This document shows, piece by piece, positions 49,744 to 58,823 of a stretch of DNA of 64,000 nt; positions within the stretch are counted from its first letter, which is position 1, and each line of letters opens with the position of its first letter. This DNA comes from an uncultured Eubacteriales bacterium (GTDB lineage: Bacteria; Bacillota; Clostridia; Oscillospirales; UBA644). Under the pieces are notes generated by a model that was not told the origin of the DNA, did no database searches, and was given only the letters and a program-made list of their open reading frames with translations. Made by a program: the position numbers and the translations under genes. The stretch covers positions 44,520-108,519 of the forward strand of contig CAKSFN010000009.1 of the NCBI GenBank assembly GCA_934454405.1, in the 5' to 3' direction.

Positions 49744-50598
49744 CTATTTTTTCAATTCCGTCAACGGTTTGAATTCATACCCCTCATTTTTCCAGCCCCG
49801 TATCAGTTCTTCGAGAATTTCTGCGTTTGTTTTCGATGTCAGATGAAGCAAAACTATCGCGCCGTTATGTATTCTTGAATTGAGTTTTTCAAGCGCGTAT
49901 TCTCTCGTCGGCTGTTTTGAGTTGTCCCAATCTGCGTATGCGAGAGACCAGAAAACCGTTGTGTAACCGAGCATTTGCGCCTGCTGAAGATTTGATACGC
50001 TGAATTTTCCCTGCGGCGGACGGTAAAACTTCGGCATATCCTTGCCCGTCGTTTGCCGATATAGGTTTTCCGTTTGTTCAAGTTCCTTTCGCAAATCCGC
50101 AAGCTCCTTGATTTTACTCATATCGGGGTGCGTGGCAGTATGATTCCCGACGATGTGCCCCTCGTCAACCATTCTGCGCACAAGTTCCGGCTGGGTCTTG
50201 AAATAATTGCCGACAAGGAAAAACGCGGCGGGAACCTGTTCGTTTTTCAGAACGTCGAGTATTTTGTCCGCGTTTCCGTTTTCATAACCTGCGTCAAAGG
50301 TCAGATAGATAACCTTTTCCTCTCTGTCGTCGTAATAAAACGCCCCGTAACCGTCAAGTTCTTTTTGTGAAACGTTTCCGCGCGGAGTTTTGTTTTTTCC
50401 GTTTGAAAAACTGAGTCCCCAATCGGTTATTTCCGCCAGAGTGCCGACAGCAGAGGCGTCTTTTTTCGGAATGACCGCAACGGCTATCGCCGTCGCCGCG
50501 ATAAGACCGCAGGCAATCACGGCTTCAATTCCGCTCGGCTTGAGTTTTTTTAATGCATTCAACAGTTTTTTCGCGTTAAGTAACTTCGGCAGTTTCAT
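49744..50598 (-). CDS. pdaA: Delta-lactam-forming N-acetylmuramic acid deacetylase PdaA
   Basis: A 284-residue protein with an N-terminal membrane anchor (about 24-44) and a CE4 domain. YLTFDAGYENG supplies the catalytic Asp and the metal Asp, NHTATHPDM the metal His pair, and RPPQGKFS the third motif; the TFDAGYENG and NHTATHPDM forms are specific to PdaA. It makes muramic delta-lactam in spore cortex, needed for germination-specific lysis. It overlaps the upstream deacetylase by four bases (ATGA). Confidence 0.92.
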   Translation of the reverse strand: MKLPKLLNAKKLLNALKKLKPSGIEAVIACGLIAATAIAVAVIPKKDASAVGTLAEITDWGLSFSNGKNKTPRGNVSQKELDGYGAFYYDDREEKVIYLTFDAGYENGNADKILDVLKNEQVPAAFFLVGNYFKTQPELVRRMVDEGHIVGNHTATHPDMSKIKELADLRKELEQTENLYRQTTGKDMPKFYRPPQGKFSVSNLQQAQMLGYTTVFWSLAYADWDNSKQPTREYALEKLNSRIHNGAIVLLHLTSKTNAEILEELIRGWKNEGYEFKPLTELKK

Positions 50599-51473
50599 CT
50601 GTACAGTTCCTCCGCTTTTATCTTATTTTCAAAAAAATTGACGCTTGACATCGCGGCAGGCCGCAAAAACCGTCCGAGACACCGCAGACTTTCGGGGTCA
50701 CCCTGCGTGATGACGCACGGCTTTTCCGCGCAGGACAGCGTCGCCAGAAATCCCATATCGGAAAGAACATCAAACGATGCGGAGCTGATCGCGCCGAAAG
50801 GGTATGTATAAACGGCGGGATATATGCCCGTATGTTCGTATGTTTCGGACTGCAATTTTCCGATATCTTCAAGTAAAACCCGCGTATAATGTTCGTCTGT
50901 CTCTCCGCTGATCTTTTTTGAGCCTTTTCGCTTCCCGTTGGTATGCATCGAATATGTGTGGTTTCCGATTTCAACGCGACCGCTTTCAAGCATTTCGTTT
51001 ATCATATCCCAAGTTATGTGCGAATAGTACGCGTTCGGTTTTTCATTTTCGTATAAATCCGTGTATTCACCGATAAACGATATAAGCATTTTCGCATCGT
51101 ATTTTTCAAGCAGCGGATATGCGTAAAGGTAGTTGTTGTAATAACCGTCGTCAAAGGTTATCACAACGCTTTTTTCGGGAAGGGGAGAATCGGAGTATAC
51201 GAAATTTATCAGATCCTGCATTCCTGCAAATGAATATCCGTTTTCTTTTAAGTATTTCAAATCGCTCTCGAAAAGGCTCGGCGACACAACGTATTTTCCC
51301 TGTCTTTCCGGATCTTTCAGTATCGAATGATACATAAGTATGATGACAGTAGCTTTTTTCGGTTCTTTTGCCGAAAAGGCAGGGTCGCGAACCGCAAGAA
51401 GACATATCAGACAGATTGACGTGAGTATGCAGACGGTTCTTCTGAACAGCTTTCTTTTCAATCCCTCGCTCAT
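50595..51473 (-). CDS. Polysaccharide deacetylase (CE4)
   Basis: A 292-residue exported or membrane-anchored protein (hydrophobic stretch about 12-32). VITFDDGYYNN, IGNHTYSMH and the C-terminal YPFGAIS motifs are CE4 (NodB) signatures. It removes N-acetyl groups from wall or surface glycan. ATG 51473 is five bases from GAGGTG; a longer reading from 51524 has no RBS. It lies upstream of pdaA in one transcription unit. Confidence 0.85.
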   Translation of the reverse strand: MSEGLKRKLFRRTVCILTSICLICLLAVRDPAFSAKEPKKATVIILMYHSILKDPERQGKYVVSPSLFESDLKYLKENGYSFAGMQDLINFVYSDSPLPEKSVVITFDDGYYNNYLYAYPLLEKYDAKMLISFIGEYTDLYENEKPNAYYSHITWDMINEMLESGRVEIGNHTYSMHTNGKRKGSKKISGETDEHYTRVLLEDIGKLQSETYEHTGIYPAVYTYPFGAISSASFDVLSDMGFLATLSCAEKPCVITQGDPESLRCLGRFLRPAAMSSVNFFENKIKAEELYR

Positions 51474-51542
51474 TCGCTCACCTCTTCCTTCGATATATAT
51501 TCGCGGAAATCGGGTTTGATACATTTTTATCGTTTTTTCTTA

Positions 51543-51571
51543 TTGAAAATCGTTTGATAATGTGCTATAAT
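51543..51571 (+). promoter_or_regulatory. Promoter of the FNT gene
   Basis: TTGAAA at 51543-51548, 17 bases, TATAAT at 51566-51571, with TG just before the -10 box (extended -10). Confidence 0.75.
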
Positions 51572-51604
51572 AACCTATATAAATAAATTAAAGGAAATAA
51601 GACA

Positions 51605-52423
51605 ATGAAAACACCCTCCGAAATTGCGGCATTTACATCCGATATCGGTGTCGCAAAAGCAAAATTGAGTATCCCCAGAATGACAGCTCTCGGATTTCTT
51701 GCAGGCTTGTTCATAGCCCTCGCCGGCGCGGCGTCAAACACCGCTTCCGCGCTCATTTCGAACGCAAGCGTTGCAAAAATCGTCAGCGGCTGCATCTTTC
51801 CCGCAGGATTGACGATGGTTCTTTGTGCGGGAAGCGAACTTTTCACAGGAAACAGCCTTATGACGGTTGCGCTTCTGGACAAAAGAATTAAACTTCGCGG
51901 TCTTTTGAAAAACTGGGTGTTCGTATATATCGGGAATTACGTCGGAAGCGTTCTTACCGCGGCTCTCGTTTCCCTTTCGGGTCAATTCGGGATGTTCGGC
52001 GGAAAAGTTGCGCTGACAACCGTTACCGTCGCCGCAAATAAGTGCGCGCTCGGCTTCGGGCAGGCGTTCGTTCTCGGAATACTCTGCAATATTCTTGTAT
52101 GCACCGCCGTGTGGATAAGCTTTGGTGCTGATTCCGTCGGCGGCAAGATCTCGGGCTTGTTTTTTCCGATAATGGTCTTTGTTGTCTGCTGTTTCGAGCA
52201 CAGCATAGCGAATATGTACTATATTCCCGCGGGGATTTTTGCGCAGTCCTCGCTCGGACTTGAACAGGCGGCGTCCGTCGTCAATCTCGGAATGCTGTCA
52301 TGGAAAAACTTCTTTATACATAATCTGTTGCCCGTAACGCTCGGGAACATTGTCGGCGGAGTTTCCGTCGCCGTCATTTACAGCGCCGTATACAGAAGCG
52401 GAAAGGAAAACAAGCGTGGTTAA
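51605..52423 (+). CDS. Formate/nitrite transporter family channel (FNT)
   Basis: A 272-residue membrane protein with six segments. GAASNTASA, CAGSELFTGNSLMTVAL, KNWVFVYIGNYVGS, LCNILVCTAVW, FFPIMVFVVCCFEHSIANMYYIPAG and NLLPVTLGNIVGG are FNT signatures, including the central His (EHSIANM) of the pore. It carries formate, nitrite or hydrosulfide. Formate release would suit a fermenting anaerobe. It overlaps the start of ung by eight bases. Confidence 0.92.
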   Translation: MKTPSEIAAFTSDIGVAKAKLSIPRMTALGFLAGLFIALAGAASNTASALISNASVAKIVSGCIFPAGLTMVLCAGSELFTGNSLMTVALLDKRIKLRGLLKNWVFVYIGNYVGSVLTAALVSLSGQFGMFGGKVALTTVTVAANKCALGFGQAFVLGILCNILVCTAVWISFGADSVGGKISGLFFPIMVFVVCCFEHSIANMYYIPAGIFAQSSLGLEQAASVVNLGMLSWKNFFIHNLLPVTLGNIVGGVSVAVIYSAVYRSGKENKRG

Positions 52424-53093
52424 TATCGGCAACGATTGGGATGATATCCTGAAGGACGAGTTTTCAAGCGAATACTATCTGAAACTTCGTCAGTTTCTGA
52501 AAAAGGAGTATTTTTCGCGGACGGTATATCCGCCGATGAACGATATATTCAACGCGTTGAAAGCGACTCCGTATTCCTCCGTCCGCGTCGTAATTCTCGG
52601 ACAGGACCCGTATCACGGCGCCGGACAGGCGCACGGGATGTGCTTTTCCGTTCGCAGGGGCGTCGAACCGCCTCCCTCTCTTGTAAATATTTTCAAAGAG
52701 CTGAAAGACGATCTCGGCTTTGATCCTCCCTCTCACGGTTGTCTGCAAAAATGGGCGGATAACGGCGTTTTGCTTCTTAATACGGTGCTGACGGTGCGGG
52801 CGGGAAGCCCGAACAGTCATAAGGGACAGGGCTGGGAGATTTTTACCGACAATATAATCCGCAGACTTAACGAGCGTCGTTCGCCGATGGTTTTTATGCT
52901 TTGGGGCGCGAACGCAAAAGCAAAGGCCGGCCTTATAACCGAAAAAAGGCATCTCATTATCAAATCCGCGCATCCTTCGCCTCTTTCGGCGTATAACGGC
53001 TTTTTCGGAAGCCGACCGTTTTCTGCGGCAAACCGTTTTCTTGTTTCACAGGGGCTTGAGCCCGTCGATTGGAGGATAGGTGATAACGAATGA
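52416..53093 (+). CDS. ung: Uracil-DNA glycosylase (family 1)
   Basis: A 225-residue UNG: GQDPYHG with catalytic Asp, VLLLNTVLTV, and HPSPLS with catalytic His are intact. It removes uracil from DNA; endonuclease IV at 39.7 kb could process the abasic site. The GTG at 52416 follows GGAAAGGAA within the FNT end; earlier in-frame starts lie inside FNT. It overlaps apbE by four bases (ATGATG with TGA). Confidence 0.95.
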   Translation: MVNIGNDWDDILKDEFSSEYYLKLRQFLKKEYFSRTVYPPMNDIFNALKATPYSSVRVVILGQDPYHGAGQAHGMCFSVRRGVEPPPSLVNIFKELKDDLGFDPPSHGCLQKWADNGVLLLNTVLTVRAGSPNSHKGQGWEIFTDNIIRRLNERRSPMVFMLWGANAKAKAGLITEKRHLIIKSAHPSPLSAYNGFFGSRPFSAANRFLVSQGLEPVDWRIGDNE

Positions 53094-54124
53094 TGAAAAA
53101 AACAGTATCCGCCGTTCTTGTTTTGGTTTTTTCTTTTATGCTTCTTTCTTCCTGCGGCGAAAATAATTCGGACATTTCGAAAACAAAAACCGCAAAAAGA
53201 TATACTTTTTATTCGCTTGATACGGATTGCTCGCTGACCGTTTACGGCGATAACGATTCCTTTGCTAAAATCGCCGCCGACGCGGTCGACGAAGTGAACA
53301 AGACGTTTCCCGACGGAAAGAATTATGTGCTCGCAGACAAAGGAGAGACGCTGACTTTTGATGAAAAGACCTATTCGCTGCTGAAAAAAGGGCTTGAAAT
53401 AAGCAGGTTTACCGACGGGGCGTTTGACTTGACCATTGCTCCTTTGACGCGGCTTTGGAATATTCCGGACTCAAAAACTCCTCCCGATGAGGGCGCGATC
53501 GCCGCGATGCTTGCTTTCTCCGGAACATCTGGCATTAAATTCAACGACGCCGATCGTTCCGTTACGTTTGAGTCCTTCGGCGGTTTTGACGTCGGAGGCA
53601 TCGCAAAAGGCTTTGCCGGAAATTTCGCCGCCGACGCCTTGAAAAAAGCGGGGTGTGCGGACGGGGTTCTTTCCCTCGGCGGAAATGTTATCGTTTGGGG
53701 CGAAAAGCCGGACGGCTCGGATTTTACGGTTGCGATAAAGAATCCTCTTTCATCCGAACATACATCCGAATACCTCGGCGAAATCAAATGCAAAGATGCC
53801 TGTATAGTAACTTCGGGAACTTACGGAAGATATTTCGAATATGAAGGAAAGCGCTATCATCATATTATTGACCCGTCCACGGGTTATCCCGCCGACACCG
53901 ACGTGTTGAGCGCGACCGTCGTTGCCGATGACGGCGCGTATGCCGACGCTCTTGCAACCGCTTTTGTCGTTCTCGGGTATGAAAAGAGCGCGACTTATAT
54001 CTTATCCGCAATCGAAAACGGCTATATAAAAGGCGTTGTTCTCGTAAGCAACCGTTGCCGCGTCAGAGTTTTCGGCGATATAAATTTTGAATTGACATCC
54101 GGCGACTTTGTTAAAGATGAATAA
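53090..54124 (+). CDS. apbE: FAD:protein FMN transferase (ApbE), lipoprotein
   Basis: A 344-residue exported lipoprotein: signal peptide with lipobox LSSC (Cys about residue 23), then an ApbE domain with GGIAKGFAGNFAADALKK, SLGGNV, HHIIDPSTGYPAD and the Mg-binding DDGAYADALATA. It links FMN to Thr/Ser of exported redox proteins such as Rnf subunits or FMN-binding lipoproteins. The three genes apbE, NusG_II and Gx overlap one another and form a tight operon. Confidence 0.93.
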   Translation: MMKKTVSAVLVLVFSFMLLSSCGENNSDISKTKTAKRYTFYSLDTDCSLTVYGDNDSFAKIAADAVDEVNKTFPDGKNYVLADKGETLTFDEKTYSLLKKGLEISRFTDGAFDLTIAPLTRLWNIPDSKTPPDEGAIAAMLAFSGTSGIKFNDADRSVTFESFGGFDVGGIAKGFAGNFAADALKKAGCADGVLSLGGNVIVWGEKPDGSDFTVAIKNPLSSEHTSEYLGEIKCKDACIVTSGTYGRYFEYEGKRYHHIIDPSTGYPADTDVLSATVVADDGAYADALATAFVVLGYEKSATYILSAIENGYIKGVVLVSNRCRVRVFGDINFELTSGDFVKDE

Positions 54125-54539
54125 ACTTTTTCAAAGGTCGGAGCAAAACGCGGATATGCATACGGACGAAGCCTCGAAACAACGGCGTTCGTACCGTATT
54201 CGCGTCGCCGACTTTGTCCTGATAGCCGCATTTATTGCGGCGGCGTTTGTTCCGTGGCTGTTTTTGCGCGGAAAACCGGCAAAGAGCGTTTTTGTGATAT
54301 TGAACGGCGAAACCGTTCGCGAAATGCCGCTCGACAGGGACGGGGAGTTTTCGATAGACGGAATAGGAAAGGTCGTTATAAAAAACGGAAAAGCGTTTGT
54401 TTGCGATATGACCTGTCCCGACAAAATATGCGAAAAAATGGGAAAAATAAGTTCTTCGGGGAATTCCGTTGTCTGTCTGCCAAATCGGCTTGCCGTTGTC
54501 GTTGACGCGGGAGGGGAGGTTGACGCCGTTGTCGGTTAG
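54117..54539 (+). CDS. NusG domain II-containing membrane protein
   Basis: A 140-residue bitopic protein: membrane segment at about 33-53, then a NusG_II beta domain (DMTCPDKICEKMGKISSSGNS, positions about 95-115, with paired Cys; VVCLPNRLAVVV). ATG 54117 overlaps the apbE stop. Proteins of this type co-occur with ApbE and Gx transporters in flavin-based electron transfer loci, but their biochemical role is not known. The Cys pattern is unlike the transcription factor NusG. Confidence 0.82.
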   Translation: MNKLFQRSEQNADMHTDEASKQRRSYRIRVADFVLIAAFIAAAFVPWLFLRGKPAKSVFVILNGETVREMPLDRDGEFSIDGIGKVVIKNGKAFVCDMTCPDKICEKMGKISSSGNSVVCLPNRLAVVVDAGGEVDAVVG

Positions 54540-55056
54540 AGTTCAAAAAACCGTTCGGCTTGCGCTTCTTATGGCGACAGCTCTCATCCTTTCCTATGTG
54601 GAAAGCGTTTTGGAGTTAAGCCTTGTTGTTCCCGGTGTAAAGATAGGCATAGGAAACGTACTTCTCACTTATGTCCTTTATGAATACGGCTTTTCGACCG
54701 CCGCGGGCTTCGGGTTGACGCGAAGCTTTCTGTCCATGCTTTTTCTCGGCAGGCTTTCGTCCGCGATATTTTCGCTCACGGGTATGGCTCTTGCCGTCCT
54801 TGCTATGGGCGCAGCTGAAAAAAGTGGGCGTTTTTCGCCTCTCGGCGTTAACGTTTCAGGCTCCGTTTTTCACGTTTTAGGACAGCTCCTCGCCGCCGCG
54901 GTTGTGACGCAGACCTTTTCTGTTCTCGGCTTGCTTCCTTTGTATGCGTGCGTTTCGGTTGCCTGCGGCGTTCTGACCTACCTTCCTCTTATTGCGGTTC
55001 TGCGTTTTGAGGAGAGCAGAAAGCCCGTCGCAGGGAAGATTTCCCGCGATTGCTGA
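54529..55056 (+). CDS. Gx transporter family membrane protein (HepT/ECF-S-like)
   Basis: A 175-residue protein with five to six membrane segments: LALLMATALILSYVESVLE, VPGVKIGIGNVLLTYVLYEYG and FVTGLTRSFLS-like patterns of the Gx_transp family, formerly called heptaprenyl diphosphate synthase component I. A TTG at 54529 fits GGAGG at 54515-54519 and overlaps the NusG_II stop by 11 bases. It may bring a precursor such as a flavin or isoprenoid quinone precursor; no substrate is proven. Confidence 0.82.
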   Translation: MSVRVQKTVRLALLMATALILSYVESVLELSLVVPGVKIGIGNVLLTYVLYEYGFSTAAGFGLTRSFLSMLFLGRLSSAIFSLTGMALAVLAMGAAEKSGRFSPLGVNVSGSVFHVLGQLLAAAVVTQTFSVLGLLPLYACVSVACGVLTYLPLIAVLRFEESRKPVAGKISRDC

Positions 55057-55066
55057 AATTTGTGCA

Positions 55067-55095
55067 TTGAAACCGATGCTTCGGTATGGTATCAT
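55067..55095 (+). promoter_or_regulatory. Promoter before the small membrane gene at 55142
   Basis: TTGAAA at 55067-55072, 17 bases, TATCAT at 55090-55095. Confidence 0.5.
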
Positions 55096-55141
55096 ATATC
55101 CGTGAACCCCTGATCTTTCAAATTTACGGAGATGATGCATT

Positions 55142-55381
55142 ATGTTCGAAAAAGCGCTTAAAAAACTTTCGGACGCTGTTTTCAACACCGAAAACGGCGC
55201 GCTTTACATGTTAAAAACACTTTCGATTCTCGCGATTTTTCAAATGGTTTATTCCGTTTCCTTTTATCCGCAGAATCACACCGCGACCGTCGAGATATTC
55301 GGCGGAGGCTGTATGACGGCGACAATAGCCGTTGTCTGCTTCTTTTTTGCGGTCAAAATCAAAGAAAAAAGGAAAAAGTGA
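55142..55381 (+). CDS. Small membrane protein, unknown
   Basis: A 79-residue protein with two hydrophobic segments (about 23-40 and 52-72) and a Lys-rich end. GGAGATGATG precedes the ATG and a plausible promoter lies 47 bases upstream. I do not recognise it. Confidence 0.55.
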   Translation: MFEKALKKLSDAVFNTENGALYMLKTLSILAIFQMVYSVSFYPQNHTATVEIFGGGCMTATIAVVCFFFAVKIKEKRKK

Positions 55382-55432
55382 GTTTTCATCGCTTAAAAAA
55401 ATAAATTTGTTGTAAAGGACAGAATTTGCAAA

Positions 55433-56215
55433 ATGATTGGCGTTTCGACCGCTTGCCTTTATCCTCTCGAAACCGAAAAGGCTTTTGAATACCTTGCGGA
55501 AAACGGCGTAAAAAATACGGAGATCTTTTTCAATACGGACTCCGAACTTTCGCCGTCCTTTGTCGCCGAACTGAAAAATATCGCGACGTCGAACGGCGTT
55601 CGGGTATATTCGTTACATCCGTTTATGTCAAGCAGCGATTATTATTATCTTTTCTGCGAATATCCGCGCCGCCAGGCTGACGCGCTTGACAAGTACCGCC
55701 GTTTTTTCGAGGTCGCGGCTCTGCTCGGCGCCGAAGTCGTCAACTTTCACGGCCCCCGTCGTGAACAGGCGGTTTCTCCCGAAAGGTATTGCGAAGTTTA
55801 TACACGGTATTATCGCGAGGCTCGCAAAGAGGGCGTTTATTTCTGTCAGGAAAACGTCAGCCGCTGTCACAGCCGCAGCCCCGAATTTATTCGTTATATG
55901 TCCGAAAACTGCGGTGACGACGTTCGCTTTACGCTTGATATAAAACAGGCGCACAGAGCCTGTTTTGACCCCTTTTCTTTTATTGACGCAACAAAAGGCA
56001 AACTCAAGCTCGTTCACTGCAACGATTATAACGAAAGCTGCGATTGTCTGCTTCCGTTCCGCGGTTCGTTCGACCTGTCTCTTTTCCGAAACAGGCTTTC
56101 GGAAAACGGATATAACGGAATGTTCACGATAGAGGTCTATTCGCAAAACTATTCCGACCGAAGCGAAATTCTTGATTCATATCACAAACTCAGCCGACTT
56201 TTTGAAAGGAAGTAA
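55433..56215 (+). CDS. Xylose-isomerase-like TIM-barrel sugar phosphate isomerase/epimerase
   Basis: A 260-residue TIM barrel of the AP_endonuc_2 superfamily: GVSTACLYPLE at the start, VYSLHPFMSS, VVNFHGP, QENVSR, FTLDIKQAH and KLVHCNDYN carry the His/Glu/Asp metal ligands expected on successive strands. It probably isomerises or epimerises a sugar or sugar derivative; the substrate is unknown. It lies six bases upstream of nrdR. Confidence 0.75.
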   Translation: MIGVSTACLYPLETEKAFEYLAENGVKNTEIFFNTDSELSPSFVAELKNIATSNGVRVYSLHPFMSSSDYYYLFCEYPRRQADALDKYRRFFEVAALLGAEVVNFHGPRREQAVSPERYCEVYTRYYREARKEGVYFCQENVSRCHSRSPEFIRYMSENCGDDVRFTLDIKQAHRACFDPFSFIDATKGKLKLVHCNDYNESCDCLLPFRGSFDLSLFRNRLSENGYNGMFTIEVYSQNYSDRSEILDSYHKLSRLFERK

Positions 56216-56221
56216 AAATAT

Positions 56222-56677
56222 ATGAAATGCCCTTATTGCGGTTTTGATGACAGCAAGGTAATAGACTCCCGTCCCGCCGAGGACAGAATAAGGCGTCGTC
56301 GTGAATGTCTCAAATGCGAGAAACGGTTCACCACCTTTGAGGCGGTTGAGCACGCGCCTATTGTCGTTGTCAAAAAAGACGGCGCGCGTCAGGAATTTGA
56401 CAGGGAAAAACTGTTTAACAGCCTTCTTCGCGCCTGCAACAAACGTCCCGTTTCTTATGAGACTATCGAAAAGGCGGTCGATTCGATAGAAAGCACTCTT
56501 CTCAACGAACTCGAAAGGGAAGTGCCGTCCTGCCGTATCGGTGAACTTGCTATGGAAAAACTTCGCGATATCGACGATGTCGCATACGTCCGCTTTGCGT
56601 CCGTTTACAGACAGTTCAAGGATATCAACACGTTTATGGAAGAATTGAAATCGATTTTGAAAGACGGCAATCTCTGA
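56222..56677 (+). CDS. nrdR: Transcriptional repressor NrdR
   Basis: A 151-residue protein: zinc ribbon MKCPYCGFDDSKVIDSRP with CxxC and CLKCEKRF, then an ATP-cone domain (VVVKKDGARQEFDREKL). It represses ribonucleotide reductase genes in response to dATP/ATP. No nrd gene is in the window. The stop overlaps the start of the ABC gene (TGATGA). Confidence 0.96.
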   Translation: MKCPYCGFDDSKVIDSRPAEDRIRRRRECLKCEKRFTTFEAVEHAPIVVVKKDGARQEFDREKLFNSLLRACNKRPVSYETIEKAVDSIESTLLNELEREVPSCRIGELAMEKLRDIDDVAYVRFASVYRQFKDINTFMEELKSILKDGNL

Positions 56678-58440
56678 TGAAAAAGGAAAAGAAAAAATCT
56701 CAATTAAGGCGATTTTTACCTTATTATAAACCGTACGGAAAGATTTTCGCCCGCGATCTCGGCTGCGCAACCGTGGTCGCGGCTGTCGAACTTGTTTTTC
56801 CTCTTCTCGTCCGCATACTTTTGAACAGCTCCGTAAGCACGGAAACGCAAGCAAGTCTTCGCTTTATCTGGCTGACGGGGCTTGCCATATTGCTTATGCG
56901 CGTGCTGGACGTGTTTGCGAATTACTATATCGAGTCCCGCGGTCATATTATGGGCGCGTATATGGAAACGGATATGCGAATGAAGCTTTTCGACAAGCTT
57001 ATGAGCCTTTCGTTTTCATATTATGATAAAACCGAAGTCGGTCAGATAATGTCCCGTATCACCACCGATCTTTTTGATATAACGGAGTTTGCGCACCATT
57101 GTCCCGAAGAATTCTACCTTGCCGGATTAAAGATAATCGGCGCGTTTATCATTCTGTGCACCGTCAGCGTGCCGTTGACCCTGATAATCTTTGCTATCCT
57201 GCCGTTTATGATTCTTTTCGCGTTCATATACAATAAAAAAATGCGTCGAGCCGCAAAGCTTCGCCGCGAAAAAATAGGAAATATCAATGCCAACATCGAA
57301 GATTGCCTGAGCGGTGTCCGCGTTGTCAAGTCTTTCGCGAACGAGAATGTCGAGCGTGATAAATTTGATAAAACCTCCGACGATTTTCTGTCCGCAAAGA
57401 AGTTGAGTTACCATTATTTCGGTATCTTTCACAGCGGCATACGCTTTTTCGACGCCTTTATGTATCTGGCGGTCGTCGTTTTCGGCGCTACGTTTATCGC
57501 TCTCGGAAAAATCGACCCGTCCGACCTTGTAGCATTTGTTCTTTATATTTCCTTGCTTTTGACCGCCATAAGCCGAATAGTTCAGTTTACGGAACAGTTT
57601 CAGCAGGGTATGACGGGCTTTGATCGATATGTTGAAATAATGGATACTCCCGTTGCGCTCAAAGACTCCCCCGATGCCGTCGATATCGGCAAGGTTAAGG
57701 GCGATGTCACTTTTGAAAATGTCGGTTTCTCATACGGAAAAGATCTCGGAAAAGTTCTCAATCACATAAATCTTGAGGTTAAAGCCGGCACGAATGTCGC
57801 TGTTGTCGGACCTTCGGGCGGCGGAAAAACAACGCTTTGCAGCCTTATCCCGCGTTTTTACGATGTTACCGAGGGCAGAGTGCTTGTTGACGGAAAAGAC
57901 GTCAGAAGCGTAACGCAAAAATCTTTGAGAGAGAATATCGGCATAGTTCAGCAGGATGTTTACATATTTGTCGGCACGGTTCGCGACAATATCGCTTACG
58001 GCAAACCCGGCGCAACCGATGAAGAGATAATCAATGCCGCAAAACTTGCGGGCGCTCACGATTTCATTATGGCTCTCGAAAACGGCTACGACACCCATGT
58101 CGGACAGCGCGGCGTGCGCCTGTCGGGCGGTCAGAAACAACGCATCTGCATCGCCCGCGTATTTCTGCGCGATCCGTCTGTTCTCATTTTTGACGAGGCG
58201 ACGTCAGCACTCGACAACGAAAGCGAACTTGTTGTTCAGACCTCTCTCGAAAAACTTTCAAAAGGCAGAACCACGTTTATTATTGCGCACAGACTGTCCA
58301 CAATAAGAAACGCCGACATTATAATCGTTTTGACCGAAAACGGAATTGAAGAAACAGGCACGCACCGAGAACTTATGGAGAAAAAAGGGGAGTATTACAA
58401 ACTCTACAATCTCTATGCCGACGTGTTCTCCGACCAATAG
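56677..58440 (+). CDS. ABC exporter (membrane and ATPase domains fused)
   Basis: A 587-residue half-transporter with six membrane segments (about 20-320) and an ATPase. Walker A GPSGGGKTTL near residue 372, signature LSGGQKQR near 478, Walker B VLIFDEATSALD and switch HRLSTI are intact. It resembles MsbA/YheI-type multidrug or lipid exporters and would act as a homodimer. No partner gene is next to it. It begins at the nrdR stop. Confidence 0.92.
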   Translation: MKKEKKKSQLRRFLPYYKPYGKIFARDLGCATVVAAVELVFPLLVRILLNSSVSTETQASLRFIWLTGLAILLMRVLDVFANYYIESRGHIMGAYMETDMRMKLFDKLMSLSFSYYDKTEVGQIMSRITTDLFDITEFAHHCPEEFYLAGLKIIGAFIILCTVSVPLTLIIFAILPFMILFAFIYNKKMRRAAKLRREKIGNINANIEDCLSGVRVVKSFANENVERDKFDKTSDDFLSAKKLSYHYFGIFHSGIRFFDAFMYLAVVVFGATFIALGKIDPSDLVAFVLYISLLLTAISRIVQFTEQFQQGMTGFDRYVEIMDTPVALKDSPDAVDIGKVKGDVTFENVGFSYGKDLGKVLNHINLEVKAGTNVAVVGPSGGGKTTLCSLIPRFYDVTEGRVLVDGKDVRSVTQKSLRENIGIVQQDVYIFVGTVRDNIAYGKPGATDEEIINAAKLAGAHDFIMALENGYDTHVGQRGVRLSGGQKQRICIARVFLRDPSVLIFDEATSALDNESELVVQTSLEKLSKGRTTFIIAHRLSTIRNADIIIVLTENGIEETGTHRELMEKKGEYYKLYNLYADVFSDQ

Positions 58441-58451
58441 AATGGGAAAAT

Positions 58452-58823
58452 ATGGAACTGCACGAATATTATTCCGAAATAAACAGCCGCATAGAAAAAA
58501 TTGACTTTGACGCTCTGTGGAAAGACTTCAAACCTTTGAAATTTGCGCTGTATAACGATGAAAAATGCTTCTTTGACGGACAATACATCGAAAAAACCGA
58601 TGATTTCTTCGCTAACACGGCGATAGAGTTTAACGGAGAAGTTATTGCTATATGGAATGTTTCCGAACCGACGGATTCAGATGTTCTCACCTCGAAAATC
58701 GTGCACGAAATGTTCCACGGATTTCAGACGATAAGCGGGGAGAAGCGTTACGCCGATGAGATGGCCGTATTTTTACGATATGCTCAGCGGCAGGACGAAT
58801 CCTTCTCCGCGGGAGACACTTGA
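58452..58823 (+). pseudogene. 5' fragment of a HExxH-type peptidase-like protein, truncated
   Basis: The first 100 or so residues (DFDALWKDFKPLKFALYND, FANTAIEFNGEVIAIWNV, KIVHEMFHGFQT) look like an ordinary protein with a zinc-peptidase motif HEMFH near residue 86. After GEKRYADEM the frame becomes unlike protein (RYAQRQDESFSAGDT) and stops. The rest of the gene is not downstream; instead a GC-richer DNA-modification module begins. It appears to have been cut by insertion or deletion at about 58760-58800. I cannot name the family. Confidence 0.7.
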
